A DNA stretch of 64,000 nucleotides from the NCBI GenBank assembly GCA_028351715.1, contig JAOMKM010000002.1, positions 1 through 64,000 of the forward strand, given 5' to 3'. Shown piece after piece: positions 17,906 through 27,058 of the stretch. The notes beneath the pieces were generated by a model that saw nothing but the letters and a program-made list of their open reading frames with translations, ran no database searches and had not been told where the DNA came from. The stretch comes from Methylophilaceae bacterium. Lineage in GTDB: Bacteria > Pseudomonadota > Gammaproteobacteria > Burkholderiales > Methylophilaceae. Made by a program: the position numbers and the translations under genes. How positions within the stretch are numbered: the stretch's first letter is position 1; each line of letters opens with the position of its first letter.

Positions 17906-18369
17906 TTTTTTATATTATTGATAAATAACCATTCGTTCTTAGTTATCGGGGTAATCGATAATCGATTACCCTTTCTTAAGATCATCATGTCCTTTAATTC
18001 AGAAAAATCTCTTAATTTCTTTAATTCAATCAAAGGTAGTTTTTTTACTAATGTCACATCTACATTAAGCCATCTTGGATTCTCAGGCGAAGATTTCGGG
18101 TCATAATATTTATTGTTCTTTAGAAATTGAAGTGGATCAGGATAGGCAAGTCGTGTAATTTCCATAATCCCTACAATTCCTGGAGATTCACAGTTTGACT
18201 GATAGAAAAAAGCTTGGTCACCTAAAGACATATCATCTCTCATAAAATTTCGAGCTTGATAATTTCTTATACCTTTTGTGGGAATCCAGTCGACTGTTTT
18301 ATTCGGAGAATTTTCAAGGTCTTCAATTGTAAATACTGATGGTTCTGATTTCATTAGCCAGTAATGCAT
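17902..18369 (-). CDS. EVE-domain protein
   Basis: 155 residues with the EVE/PUA-like fold: YWLMKSEPSVFTIEDL at the start, then WIPTKGIRNYQARNFMRDDM, FFYQSNCESPGIVGI and DPKSSPENPRWLNVDV. EVE domains bind modified bases in DNA or RNA; the role of the stand-alone bacterial form is not settled. It overlaps the convergent beta-propeller gene by 4 bases, and its 3' part contains a perfect 23-bp palindrome (17949-17971). Confidence 0.9.
   Translation of the reverse strand: MHYWLMKSEPSVFTIEDLENSPNKTVDWIPTKGIRNYQARNFMRDDMSLGDQAFFYQSNCESPGIVGIMEITRLAYPDPLQFLKNNKYYDPKSSPENPRWLNVDVTLVKKLPLIELKKLRDFSELKDMMILRKGNRLSITPITKNEWLFINNIKN
17949..17971 (+). terminator. Perfect 23-bp palindrome, possible terminator of the beta-propeller gene
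   Basis: GGGTAATCGAT and ATCGATTACCC are exact inverted repeats around a single A, followed on the plus strand by TTTCTT. It lies 44 bases past the beta-propeller stop codon, inside the coding region of the convergent EVE gene. The U-tract is imperfect, so the terminator call is tentative; a symmetric protein site is the alternative. Confidence 0.45.
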
Positions 18370-18435
18370 AAAAAATTTCCTATATTTAATGAATTATTGT
18401 TATGTTAGATTAAGTTTAATAGAGGAAGAAGAAAA

Positions 18436-18801
18436 ATGGAAAAGAAAAATATTTTAGGTGGTAATTTAGAGCTTTGTAGTTTAGAACCAATCACTGGTTA
18501 TTATAGAAATGGTCTATGTGATCAATGTCAAACAGATGCGGGACAACATACTGTTTGTGCAGAAGTTAATGAAGCATTTTTAACCTATTCAAAAGAAAAA
18601 GGAAATGATTTGATTACACCTAGACCTGAATTTAATTTTCCGGGGCTAGAGCCGGGCGATCGTTGGTGTTTATGTGCAAGTAGATGGTTAGAGGCATCGG
18701 AGGATGGCTGTGCTCCTCCTGTAATTCTTGAAGCCACGCATGAAGGTGCTCTTGAAGTTATTTCAATGGGAGATTTGGAGTATCATCAGCTAAGAAAATA
18801 A
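18436..18801 (+). CDS. DUF2237 family protein
   Basis: 121 residues starting MEKKNILGGNLELCS with GAGGAAGAAG just upstream. The family pattern is clear: ITGYYRNGLCDQC, DAGQHTVCAEV, PGDRWCLCASRW and CAPPVILEATHE. Six conserved-looking cysteines suggest metal binding or disulfides. Function is unknown. It diverges from the EVE gene and converges on the 6S RNA gene, ending about 12 bases from the RNA's 3' end. Confidence 0.88.
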   Translation: MEKKNILGGNLELCSLEPITGYYRNGLCDQCQTDAGQHTVCAEVNEAFLTYSKEKGNDLITPRPEFNFPGLEPGDRWCLCASRWLEASEDGCAPPVILEATHEGALEVISMGDLEYHQLRK

Positions 18802-18809
18802 TTCTTTTT

Positions 18810-18990
18810 AAGGTTGCCTAGACCAGCATCCTGAACCAAAGGTTCAAGTGGTAATAAACTAAGAAGCTTAAGGTTCGCTCGCCAAGAGCCCTTATAAGGT
18901 TACCCAATCGTGAGCGCTCGCACCGCATTCTGAATATTTAGAACCGACGCTATAGACTAGTTCAAGGAATTAATAGTCTAAGCAACTTCA
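18810..18990 (-). ncRNA. ssrS: 6S RNA
   Basis: The region downstream of zapA on the same strand, the usual place for ssrS in proteobacteria, holds no ORF. It has a long closing stem GTTGCTTAGAC / GTCTAGGCAAC and the 3' consensus CTTGAACCTTTGGTTCA. It also has a GAGCGCTCACGATTGGGTAACC block comparable with the E. coli 6S central arm. 6S binds sigma-70 RNA polymerase and damps transcription in stationary phase. Ends are placed from the closing stem and are approximate. Confidence 0.85.
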
Positions 18991-19016
18991 AAAAAAACTA
19001 TAGTACTAACTTAATC

Positions 19017-19301
19017 CTAATTAAGTGCGTCGTCAAGAATTTGATTAAGCTTTGTTAGTTTCTCTTTATATCCGATAGTATGGATATCAGAGTTGTTTCC
19101 TTGATTTAGGTATTCATGAGTAATATTAAGAGCAGCCATAATGATGGTTTTATCAACTCCTATTACATTGCCTGTTTTTTGTATTTCTTCTATTTTATGA
19201 TTTAAGTAATTAATAGACTTAAGTAAACTTTCTTCTTCATTTTCAGGGCAACCAACACTAAAATCTCGCCCTAGAATTTTAGCTTCAATTTGTTTTGTCA
19301 T
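19017..19301 (-). CDS. zapA: Cell division protein ZapA
   Basis: 94 residues. The N-terminal strand region IEAKILGRDFSVGCPENEEESL matches ZapA, followed by the coiled-coil helix and the segment IIMAALNITHEYL. ZapA cross-links FtsZ filaments at the division septum. Its start overlaps the stop of the ZapB-like gene by 4 bases, and the 6S RNA gene follows. Confidence 0.92.
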   Translation of the reverse strand: MTKQIEAKILGRDFSVGCPENEEESLLKSINYLNHKIEEIQKTGNVIGVDKTIIMAALNITHEYLNQGNNSDIHTIGYKEKLTKLNQILDDALN

Positions 19302-19507
19302 ATTGTTGTGTCAGGAATCTGAGCTAACAGATTCTCTATTTTTATTGTTGCTTCATGAATCTTAGACTTTAATAAAACTACTTCTTCTTGTGCAAGATGA
19401 AGAGTTGGCCCCATCTCTAGATTCTCTTTCTTTAAATTCTCAATTTTGTTAACCAATAGGTTAAGTTTAGTTTCAAGTAAATTAATTTCTTCATCCATAT
19501 CATTCAC
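19298..19507 (-). CDS. ZapB-like coiled-coil protein (TIGR02449 type)
   Basis: 69 residues, almost entirely heptad-repeat helix (LETKLNLLVNKIENLKKENLEM). It sits directly upstream of zapA, the position of the small TIGR02449 coiled-coil proteins in other proteobacteria. These are thought to help organise the division ring. Translation could begin at codon 1 or at Met4 (MDEEINL). Confidence 0.75.
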   Translation of the reverse strand: MNDMDEEINLLETKLNLLVNKIENLKKENLEMGPTLHLAQEEVVLLKSKIHEATIKIENLLAQIPDTTI

Positions 19508-19554
19508 TATAATTTAAATTGCTTCTGCCATCAACACTCATTCCTATCCATTTA

Positions 19555-20445
19555 TTATTTTTTTTTAGCACGCGGATGAGATTGATCGTAAATTTTGGAT
19601 AAATGTTGAAAATCAAGATGAGTGTATATTTGAGTTGTACTAATATTTTCATGCCCAAGTAATTCCTGAACAGCTCGTAAGTCTTGGCTAGATTGAAGAA
19701 TATGTGTTGCAAAGCTATGTCTTAATAAATGTGGATGTATATTTTCTGGAATCCCTTGTTTGATCGCCCATATTTTTAGTCGGTATTGAATAGCGCGCGC
19801 AGTAAGACATTTTCCAAATTTACTTGTAAATAAAATTGAATCTTTCTCACTAATATTTTTTAAAGTATTGCGCAAGGTTATCCATTTTTGAATGGCAGCA
19901 ATAGCATCTTTTCCAGCAGGTACTATTCTACTTTTTCCACCCTTACCAAGAACAGCAACGGTCCCATCCTCAAAATTTATATCCTGAATCTTAAGCTTAA
20001 TAAGCTCTGAGAGTCTAAGGCCTGAGGAATAAAATAGTTCCATAATCGCATGGTCACGAATCCCTAGGAATGAAGAGTCTTTAATAGAGACTAACTTCAT
20101 AGTTTGATCAATAGATAGAGTTTGAGGCAACTTTTTTTTGTCTTTAGGCGCACTAATACCTAGTGTCGGATTATGAGTAAAATTAAATTGTTGGCTTAAA
20201 AAATTAAATAAACCTCTCCAGGCAGAGATCATTCTTGATAATGATTTACCATTAAGACCTCTTGAATGGAATGCTGAAACACTTTTTCTAATGTCATCAA
20301 TCGACAACTCACTTAATATTTTTTTGGGTGAAATTTCAAGCAACAACTCTATATCACGGTGATAATTTTTCACAGTTGAGGGGCTTAGTCGCTTCTCAAA
20401 TTTTATGTACTCTAAATAGTATTTTATGTATTCTTTATTAGTCAT
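19555..20445 (-). CDS. xerC: Tyrosine recombinase XerC
   Basis: 296 residues, SAM-like N-terminal domain then the catalytic domain. All catalytic residues are present: R144 (SSGLRLSEL), K168, H239 and R242 (HLLRHSF), H265 (LGHENIS) and Tyr274. XerC with XerD resolves chromosome dimers at dif. It starts immediately after the dapF stop; the dapF-xerC pair favours XerC over XerD. The DUF484 gene that often lies between them is absent. Confidence 0.93.
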   Translation of the reverse strand: MTNKEYIKYYLEYIKFEKRLSPSTVKNYHRDIELLLEISPKKILSELSIDDIRKSVSAFHSRGLNGKSLSRMISAWRGLFNFLSQQFNFTHNPTLGISAPKDKKKLPQTLSIDQTMKLVSIKDSSFLGIRDHAIMELFYSSGLRLSELIKLKIQDINFEDGTVAVLGKGGKSRIVPAGKDAIAAIQKWITLRNTLKNISEKDSILFTSKFGKCLTARAIQYRLKIWAIKQGIPENIHPHLLRHSFATHILQSSQDLRAVQELLGHENISTTQIYTHLDFQHLSKIYDQSHPRAKKK

Positions 20446-21282
20446 TTATTTGAAATTAAGTAAATCAAATTCTCCTTCGAATACAATTTTTGCAGGGCCA
20501 ATTAGTGTGGCTTCATCATTAGGCCCCCACTTTATAATAAGATCTCCCCCATCCATATGAACCTTAACTGGGCTTGTTACCCATCCATTTTTTATGCTAA
20601 TAACTGATGCAGCACACGCACCCGTTCCGCAAGCCAATGTTAAGCCACTACCTCTCTCATAGACTTTAAGTGATATTTCATTTTTATTAATTACTTTTAG
20701 AAAGCTGACATTGACACTTTTTGGAAAAAATTTAGAGTTCTGCAACTCTTCTCCAATTGAAGAAAAGTTAATATTATCTAATGAATCTACTTTGATCACA
20801 GCATGAGGGTTACCAAAAGAAATTGGATAAAAAGAATACTCAACATTATTGATATAGACTGTTTGACTTGTTGAGTGATTTGGTAAAAAAGGGATAGATT
20901 CGGGATTATCATTTGCAAATCCCATATTAACTGAGATTTGATTATTTTCTTCAAAAGACAATGCAATTAAACCGGACTGTGTTTCAACAGAAATTGTTTT
21001 TTTCACCGAGATACCAGAATTTTTTAAAAAAAGAAGAAAGCATCTAGCCCCATTACCACATTGCTCAACTTCATTTCCATCTGCATTAAAGATACGATAT
21101 TTAAAATCGACATTAGGCAAAGTTGTTTTTTCCACAATAAGTAATTGGTCAAATCCAATTCCTAATTGTCTATTGGATAAAAGTTTTATTTCTTTTTTGG
21201 TGAGATTATACTTTTTGTTAAGTTGGTTAATGACAATAAAGTCATTTCCGGCCCCATGCATTTTTGTAAAAAGAATTTTCAT
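20446..21282 (-). CDS. dapF: Diaminopimelate epimerase
   Basis: Converts LL- to meso-diaminopimelate for lysine and peptidoglycan. 278 residues with the two catalytic cysteines: Cys75 in QCGNGARC and the second in TLACGTGACA. The N-terminal FTKMHGAGNDFIV is diagnostic. It is transcribed with xerC and divergent from metK. Confidence 0.97.
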   Translation of the reverse strand: MKILFTKMHGAGNDFIVINQLNKKYNLTKKEIKLLSNRQLGIGFDQLLIVEKTTLPNVDFKYRIFNADGNEVEQCGNGARCFLLFLKNSGISVKKTISVETQSGLIALSFEENNQISVNMGFANDNPESIPFLPNHSTSQTVYINNVEYSFYPISFGNPHAVIKVDSLDNINFSSIGEELQNSKFFPKSVNVSFLKVINKNEISLKVYERGSGLTLACGTGACAASVISIKNGWVTSPVKVHMDGGDLIIKWGPNDEATLIGPAKIVFEGEFDLLNFK

Positions 21283-21353
21283 ACTATATTTTAGTCCTAT
21301 CTTTTGCTATTCTAACGGGTTATTGCATTTTATAGTTGAAATTACATATTAAT

Positions 21354-22505
21354 ATGAAAAATTACTTATTTACATCCGAATCTGTTTCTGAAGGCCATCC
21401 TGACAAAGTATCTGATCAAATCTCAGATGCTATTTTGGATGCTATTCTAAAACAAGACCCTCTAGCTAGAGTGGCAGCAGAGACATTAACTGCAACTAAT
21501 CTTGTAGTTTTAGCTGGAGAAATAACTACAACAGCAAAAGTCGATTACGAGAAGATTACGAGAGATACTTTACAGTCAATTGGATATGACAATGAAGATT
21601 ATGGAATTGATTATAAAAGTTGTGAGGTAGTTATTAAATATGGAGAGCAATCTCCTGATATTGCTCAAGGAGTCGATGGCGCAATGGATGAACCGTTGGA
21701 CCAAGGAGCTGGCGACCAAGGATTAATGTTTGGCTATGCCTGTAATGAAACAGATGTTCTTATGCCCTTACCTATATCTTTGGCACATCGCTTAGTTGAA
21801 AGACAGGCAATGTTAAGAAAGGATGGTCGACTAACATGGCTGAGACCAGATGCTAAATCTCAAGTAACAATAGAATATAAGAATAATAAGCCAGCCCGAA
21901 TTGATACAGTTGTGCTGTCAACGCAACATTCTCCAGAAATCACATTAAAGGATTTAAGGGAATCTGTAATTGAAGAAATTATTATTCCAATTTTACCAAA
22001 AGAATTAATTGAAGGAGACATTAAATTTCTAATTAACCCTACTGGAAGATTTGTTATTGGAGGCCCTCAAGGAGACTGTGGATTAACAGGAAGAAAAATT
22101 ATTGTAGATACATATGGGGGCTCTGCGCCTCATGGAGGCGGAGCATTTTCTGGTAAAGATCCAACGAAAGTTGATCGATCAGCAGCTTATGCTGCTCGCT
22201 ACGTTGCTAAAAATATTGTTGCAGCAGGTCTCGCAGAAAAATGTTTGGTACAAATTTCATATGCAATTGGTGTTGCAAAACCAACATCAGTGATGGTAGA
22301 TACTTTTGGAACTAGCAAGCTTAGCGGCGAGAAAATTTCAAGTATGGTTATAGAAAATTTTGATTTAAGGCCTAGGGGAATCGTTAAAATGCTTGATTTA
22401 TTAAGACCAATTTACAGAAAAACTGCTGCTTATGGTCATTTTGGTAGAGATGAACCTGAATTTACTTGGGAAAATTTAGATAAGAAAATACAGCTTCAGG
22501 AATAA
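21354..22505 (+). CDS. metK: S-adenosylmethionine synthetase
   Basis: Makes SAM from methionine and ATP. I place the start at the ATG at 21354 (383 residues, beginning [21 protein letters not shown]); the track's 21336 start is a TTG. Further motifs are [12 protein letters not shown] (ATP loop), [19 protein letters not shown] (phosphate binding) and [11 protein letters not shown] at the end. It is followed by the SAH riboswitch and ahcY, giving a methyl-cycle unit. Confidence 0.98.
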   Translation: MKNYLFTSESVSEGHPDKVSDQISDAILDAILKQDPLARVAAETLTATNLVVLAGEITTTAKVDYEKITRDTLQSIGYDNEDYGIDYKSCEVVIKYGEQSPDIAQGVDGAMDEPLDQGAGDQGLMFGYACNETDVLMPLPISLAHRLVERQAMLRKDGRLTWLRPDAKSQVTIEYKNNKPARIDTVVLSTQHSPEITLKDLRESVIEEIIIPILPKELIEGDIKFLINPTGRFVIGGPQGDCGLTGRKIIVDTYGGSAPHGGGAFSGKDPTKVDRSAAYAARYVAKNIVAAGLAEKCLVQISYAIGVAKPTSVMVDTFGTSKLSGEKISSMVIENFDLRPRGIVKMLDLLRPIYRKTAAYGHFGRDEPEFTWENLDKKIQLQE

Positions 22506-22551
22506 AAAATTCTATCTATTTGTTTTTTATACTAATTTATATTAGAATTTA

Positions 22552-22625
22552 CCCTTCCAAGGAACGCTGCGAGAAATATTCCCAGGCTTGGAATACAATT
22601 TAATTTGTAAACTGCGTTCACTAAT
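22552..22625 (+). ncRNA. SAH riboswitch upstream of ahcY
   Basis: The sequence carries the S-adenosylhomocysteine aptamer core: CCAAGGAACGCTGCGA, then CCCAGGCTTGG, then AACTGCGTTCACT. The closing stem TTCCAAG / CTTGGAA, the GAACGC / GCGTTC pairing and a small TACAA / TTGTA hairpin can all form. SAH riboswitches switch on genes that remove SAH, and ahcY is directly downstream. Edges are approximate. Confidence 0.87.
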
Positions 22626-22633
22626 TTTCTGTG

Positions 22634-22672
22634 CCAGTCGCAGGATATTAGGTGAACCTGATATCCCACTGG
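22634..22672 (+). promoter_or_regulatory. Hairpin downstream of SAH aptamer, candidate expression platform
   Basis: A long imperfect stem: outer CCAGT / ACTGG, inner GGATAT / ATATCC and AGGT / ACCT with a small loop, followed by ATTTATTTTTT and then the ahcY ribosome site AAGGA. Its 5' arm can instead pair with the 3' strand of the aptamer (22616-22625). It may act as a conditional terminator or as an element that exposes the ribosome site. Confidence 0.55.
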
Positions 22673-22699
22673 TCACATTTATTTTTTAAGGAAATGAAA

Positions 22700-24121
22700 A
22701 TGAATACAGTGACTGAACCAAAACTATCTAATCAAGATTATATTATTGCGGACATTACCCAAGCAGGTTTTGGCCGAAAAGAAATTGCAATAGCCGAAAC
22801 AGAAATGCCTGGTCTAATGGCAATTCGTACAGAATATGCAAGTAAAAAACCATTAAAAGGAGCCCGAATTTCTGGCTCGCTTCATATGACTATTCAAACA
22901 GCTGTTCTAATTGAAACACTAAATGAATTAGGTGCTGATGTTCGATGGGCTTCTTGCAATATTTATTCAACTCAAGATCATGCTGCCGCAGCAATTGCTG
23001 AGGGTGGAACGCCAGTTTTTGCTTTTAAGGACGAAAGTCTTGACGAGTATTGGGATTTTACGCATCGTATTTTTGAATGGCCAGAAGAAAAATTTACAAA
23101 TATGATTCTTGATGATGGAGGTGATGCAACTCTTCTACTTCATCTTGGAGTTAAAGCAGAGAAAGATATCTCTGTTTTGGATAAACCATCCACTGAAGAA
23201 GAAGTTTGTTTATTTAACGCTATTAAAAATAAACTAAAAATAAATTCATCTTGGTATTCTGAAAGATTGCCTCAGGTTCAAGGGGTAACAGAAGAAACTA
23301 CGACGGGTGTTATGCGTCTTTATCAAATGTTTAGAGATAATGAATTAGCATTCCCTGCAATCAATGTAAATGATTCAGTAACTAAGTCAAAATTTGATAA
23401 TTTATATGGATGCAGAGAGTCTTTAGTAGATGCTATTAAGAGAGCAACTGATGTAATGATTGCTGGTAAGGTTGCAGTAGTTTGTGGATATGGTGATGTC
23501 GGAAAGGGTTCAGCCCAAGCCTTAAGAGCTTTGTCAGCTCAGGTATGGGTAACGGAAGTAGATCCAATATGCGCACTGCAAGCAGCTATGGAAGGTTATC
23601 GTGTAGTTACTATGGAATATGCCGCTAAATATGCTGATATTTTTGTATCTGCAACAGGGAATTACAACGTTATTAATCATGAACATATGAAGGCAATGAA
23701 GGACCAAGCTATCGTATGTAATATTGGACACTTCGATAATGAAATTGATGTTGCCTCATTATCAGAATATAAATGGGAAGAAATAAAGCCACAAGTTGAC
23801 CATGTAATTTTCCCAGATAATAAACGTATTATTCTTTTAGCAAAAGGTCGTCTGGTTAACCTCGGATGTGGGACAGGCCATCCAAGTTACGTTATGGGGT
23901 CTTCTTTTGCTAATCAGGTGATTGCTCAAATAGAACTATTTTCTGAGAAAGATAAATATCCTCTCGGCGTTCATGTGCTGCCTAAACATTTAGATGAAAA
24001 AGTAGCGAGATTACAATTAACTACACTAAATGCTGACTTAACAACGCTAACTGAAGAACAAGCAAAATATATTGATGTGGATATTAACGGACCATTTAAA
24101 ACTGATACATATCGGTATTAA
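22700..24121 (+). CDS. ahcY: Adenosylhomocysteinase
   Basis: Hydrolyses SAH to adenosine and homocysteine, using tightly bound NAD. 473 residues from the ATG at 22700, chosen because AAGGA lies 7 bases upstream; the track start runs through the leader. Motifs: [27 protein letters not shown], the NAD loop [24 protein letters not shown] and the C-terminal [11 protein letters not shown]-like [11 protein letters not shown]. It carries the insertion typical of proteobacterial AhcY. metF follows after 5 bases. Confidence 0.97.
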   Translation: MNTVTEPKLSNQDYIIADITQAGFGRKEIAIAETEMPGLMAIRTEYASKKPLKGARISGSLHMTIQTAVLIETLNELGADVRWASCNIYSTQDHAAAAIAEGGTPVFAFKDESLDEYWDFTHRIFEWPEEKFTNMILDDGGDATLLLHLGVKAEKDISVLDKPSTEEEVCLFNAIKNKLKINSSWYSERLPQVQGVTEETTTGVMRLYQMFRDNELAFPAINVNDSVTKSKFDNLYGCRESLVDAIKRATDVMIAGKVAVVCGYGDVGKGSAQALRALSAQVWVTEVDPICALQAAMEGYRVVTMEYAAKYADIFVSATGNYNVINHEHMKAMKDQAIVCNIGHFDNEIDVASLSEYKWEEIKPQVDHVIFPDNKRIILLAKGRLVNLGCGTGHPSYVMGSSFANQVIAQIELFSEKDKYPLGVHVLPKHLDEKVARLQLTTLNADLTTLTEEQAKYIDVDINGPFKTDTYRY

Positions 24122-24126
24122 TCAAT

Positions 24127-24961
24127 ATGTCTAATTCACCATCAGTAAGTTTTGAATTTTTTCCTCCTCGCACTGAGGAGGGAGATCTTAAGCTTAATGA
24201 AACAATAAAAACATTATCGCAATTTAACCCAGAGTTCTTTTCCGTTACTTTTGGTGCTGGAGGTTCAACTAAGACTAAAACGTTAGAAACAGTTTTAAGT
24301 ATTGAAGCTTCAAATAATAATGGAGTGCCTCATCTATCTTGCATTAGCTCTTCAAAAGAAGATATTAGAAGCATCTTAAGTGAATATAAGAGCCATGATA
24401 TTAAACATTTAATTGCCCTAAGAGGAGATAACCCATCAGGAGCAACAAGCCATGGAGATTTTAAATATGCTAATGAGCTAATCTCTTTCATAAGGGAGGA
24501 AACAGGAGAATATTTCCATATTCAAGCCGGCGCATATCCTGAATATCACCCAGAAGCAGAGTCTGCGACTGATGATTTAAATAATTTTAAAAGAAAAATA
24601 GAAGCTGGAGCAAATTCAGCAATCACACAGTTTTTTTTTCAATGTGGATGCTTATTTTAAATTTATAGAGGAATGTCAGAAAAAATCTATTAATGTACCT
24701 ATTATTCCAGGAATTATGCCTATCTATAATATAAAGCAACTATCAAGATTTTCATCTAATTGTGGAGCAGAAATACCAAGATGGTTAAGGCTAAAACTTG
24801 AAAGTTATGGGGATGATATTGTTTCTCTTAGAGCTTTCGGGGTTGATGTGATATCAGAGTTATGTGAAAAATTAATTCAGTACGGGGTGCCTGGAATTCA
24901 TTTTTACACACTTAATGAGTCCGGTACAATTACCAAAATAATTAATAATATTAAAAATTAA
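24127..24961 (+). pseudogene. metF: Methylenetetrahydrofolate reductase, frameshifted at a T9 tract
   Basis: FAD enzyme giving 5-methyl-THF for methionine synthesis. Frame 1 (24127-24660) carries SFEFFPPRTEEG, FGAGGSTKTKTLE, LRGDNP and QAGAYPEYHPEA. At ITQFFFQ it runs through a T9 tract (24631-24639) into an early stop. The remaining third (VDAYFKFIEECQKK... to the end) continues in the overlapping frame (track ORF 24644-24961). With eight Ts the reading would be ITQFFFNVDAYFKF, as in intact MetF, for about 278 residues. Both halves look well conserved, so this is either a sequencing error, a recent mutation, or a gene rescued by slippage. Overlaps convergent smg by 4 bases. Confidence 0.9.
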
Positions 24962-25419
24962 TGCAAGCTCAAATTTTCTTTTTGGTAAAGCGCATCTTCA
25001 ACAAATAGATAATCATTTTCTCGGCCATTGTTCCATAAAGCCATCATAACAATCCATCTAACCTCATCAATTGAAATAATGTTATGACTTAATGCCATTG
25101 CACGATCAATTATAATCTCTCGTTCTATAGAATTGAGAACTTTTGCTTGCTCCAGAAATAATATGAATCCTAAACCATCGCAGGCAATTTTTTCTAATTC
25201 GGACTCGGTAAATATTCTTAACTTATCATTAGCTTCTAATTCGGAATTAAGGGGTATTTTATCAGCCATTAATTTTAATTGCGCAAACCAATCAAATGCT
25301 TTCTGAATCTCGTCGTTATCAAAACCTGCAGCTTCTAACTCTTGTGTCATGTTATTAAAATCTAATTGATTTTGAGAGCTAAGGTAGTTTTCGAACATAT
25401 AAATTAGTAGATCAAACAT
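24958..25419 (-). CDS. smg: Smg family protein (DUF494)
   Basis: 153 residues beginning MFDLLIYMFENYLS, with GFDNDEIQKAFDWFAQL and the C-terminal DEVRWIVMMALWNNG that marks the Smg/DUF494 family. The function is unknown. The gene usually lies between dprA and topA and next to def-fmt; here dprA is missing and smg is divergent from def. Acidic and fully helical. Confidence 0.92.
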   Translation of the reverse strand: MFDLLIYMFENYLSSQNQLDFNNMTQELEAAGFDNDEIQKAFDWFAQLKLMADKIPLNSELEANDKLRIFTESELEKIACDGLGFILFLEQAKVLNSIEREIIIDRAMALSHNIISIDEVRWIVMMALWNNGRENDYLFVEDALYQKENLSLH

Positions 25420-25500
25420 AAAAACTCCTTATATTTTTGCTTAAATACGACTTTAGCGCTAATGATGGACTGAAAAAAGAGAAAAAAGTGCAGTACACAG

Positions 25501-25506
25501 TATAAT
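25501..25506 (+). promoter_or_regulatory. Putative -10 box for the def operon
   Basis: A perfect TATAAT sits 70 bases before def in the 157-base divergent spacer with smg. The -35 region (AGAGAA) is poor, so this is a weak call. Confidence 0.3.
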
Positions 25507-25576
25507 TATGTCTATAACAGAAATTATAAATAGCATTCACTTAAGATTAATTTATCAGCTAACTATCAAATAATCA

Positions 25577-26086
25577 ATGACAATATTAAATATTTTAAAT
25601 TACCCAGACCCTAGACTGCATAATATAGCAGCCCCTGTAAAAAAAGTAACTGAAGAACATAAAAAATTAATTAAAGATATGGCAGAAACTATGTATTCTG
25701 CACCTGGCATAGGCCTTGCTGCAACTCAAGTCAATCAGCATATACAAATTATAGTAATTGATATCTCTGAAAATAAGGACTCCCTTCTTGTGTTAATTAA
25801 CCCTAAAATTATTGATAAACGAGGGGAGCAATTCTGCGAAGAGGGTTGTTTATCGGTTCCAGGCGTTTATGAAAAAGTTCAGCGTTCGGAATGTATAAAA
25901 ATTCAAGCTTTAGATAATTGTGGAAATTTATTAAAACTAGAAGCTGACGGTTTATTATCGGTATGCATTCAGCATGAAATGGATCACCTACTGGGAAAAG
26001 TTTTTGTAGAGTATTTATCGCCTTTAAAGAAAAGTAGGATTAAATCTAAAATGATTAAGCTATCTAAAAGAAAAGATACTACTTGA
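25577..26086 (+). CDS. def: Peptide deformylase
   Basis: Removes the formyl group from new proteins. 169 residues with the three family motifs: GIGLAATQ (residues 44-51), EEGCLS with metal ligand Cys91, and QHEMDH with metal ligands His133 and His137. It leads the def-fmt-rsmB-DUF4390-ntrY-ntrX run, a conserved betaproteobacterial block. Confidence 0.97.
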   Translation: MTILNILNYPDPRLHNIAAPVKKVTEEHKKLIKDMAETMYSAPGIGLAATQVNQHIQIIVIDISENKDSLLVLINPKIIDKRGEQFCEEGCLSVPGVYEKVQRSECIKIQALDNCGNLLKLEADGLLSVCIQHEMDHLLGKVFVEYLSPLKKSRIKSKMIKLSKRKDTT

Positions 26087-26095
26087 TCTGGCTAA

Positions 26096-27058
26096 ATGAA
26101 TAAAATTCTAAAAATTATATTTGCAGGAACTCCTGAATTTTCAGTTCCAACTTTATTGGCATTAAATACTGCTTATTCTAATGTCACATATGTTCTTACT
26201 CAGCCTGATAAAAAGTCAGGCAGAGGAATGAAACAATTACACAGCCCAGTAAAGAAAATAGCATCAAGTCTAAAAATTCCTACATTTCAACCCATTTCAT
26301 TGAAGGGTAATGAGATATATGAAACTCTGGAGGCATGTAACGCAGATATTCTAATTGTAGTGGCTTATGGGTTAATTATACCTAAGAAAATTTTAGCCTT
26401 ATTTCCTATGGGATGCTATAACGTTCATGCATCATTACTACCTAGATGGAGAGGCGCAGCCCCAATACATAGGGCAATTGAGTCTGGGGACAAGGCTGTA
26501 GGAGTTACCATTATGAAGGTTGTTGAAAAGTTAGATGCAGGACCAATGTTAACTAGTAAAAGTATAGCTCTAGGTAAAAATATGACGACTGGAGAGGTCA
26601 CAAAGAGTTTGGCAGATATAGGTGCAGAGCTAATGAGCCAAATAGTTTTTTCTCTTCAAAAAAAAGAAACAATATCTATTGTTGAACAAAATGAATCACT
26701 AGTTACATATGCTGAGAAAATAAGTAAAACAGAGGCGCGTATAAATATGAGTTACTCCCCTGAAATAATTATAAGAAAGATTAATTCATTAAATCCCTAC
26801 CCAGGAGCCTCAATTATATTTAGAGAGAAAATTCTAAAAATATGGGGAGCAAAATTAATTGAAAATAAAGATGAAAAAAAACAAGTCAATAAGCAGATTA
26901 ACATCGGAAATTTATATACATATAATGAAGAGTTGTTCCTAAAATTAGGAAATGGAGCAATTAAAATAATGGAATTACAGCCTGAAGGTAAAAATAAGAT
27001 GGATGCAAAATCATTTATCAGGGGCTATAAGATAATTAAAATTGAGAAGATTAATTGA
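26096..27058 (+). CDS. fmt: Methionyl-tRNA formyltransferase
   Basis: Formylates initiator Met-tRNA using 10-formyl-THF. 320 residues: N-terminal FAGTPEFSVPTL, formyl-folate site NVHASLLPRWRGAAPIHRAI, and a C-terminal OB-fold domain. It lies 9 bases after def and overlaps rsmB by 4 bases, so they are co-translated. Confidence 0.97.
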   Translation: MNKILKIIFAGTPEFSVPTLLALNTAYSNVTYVLTQPDKKSGRGMKQLHSPVKKIASSLKIPTFQPISLKGNEIYETLEACNADILIVVAYGLIIPKKILALFPMGCYNVHASLLPRWRGAAPIHRAIESGDKAVGVTIMKVVEKLDAGPMLTSKSIALGKNMTTGEVTKSLADIGAELMSQIVFSLQKKETISIVEQNESLVTYAEKISKTEARINMSYSPEIIIRKINSLNPYPGASIIFREKILKIWGAKLIENKDEKKQVNKQINIGNLYTYNEELFLKLGNGAIKIMELQPEGKNKMDAKSFIRGYKIIKIEKIN

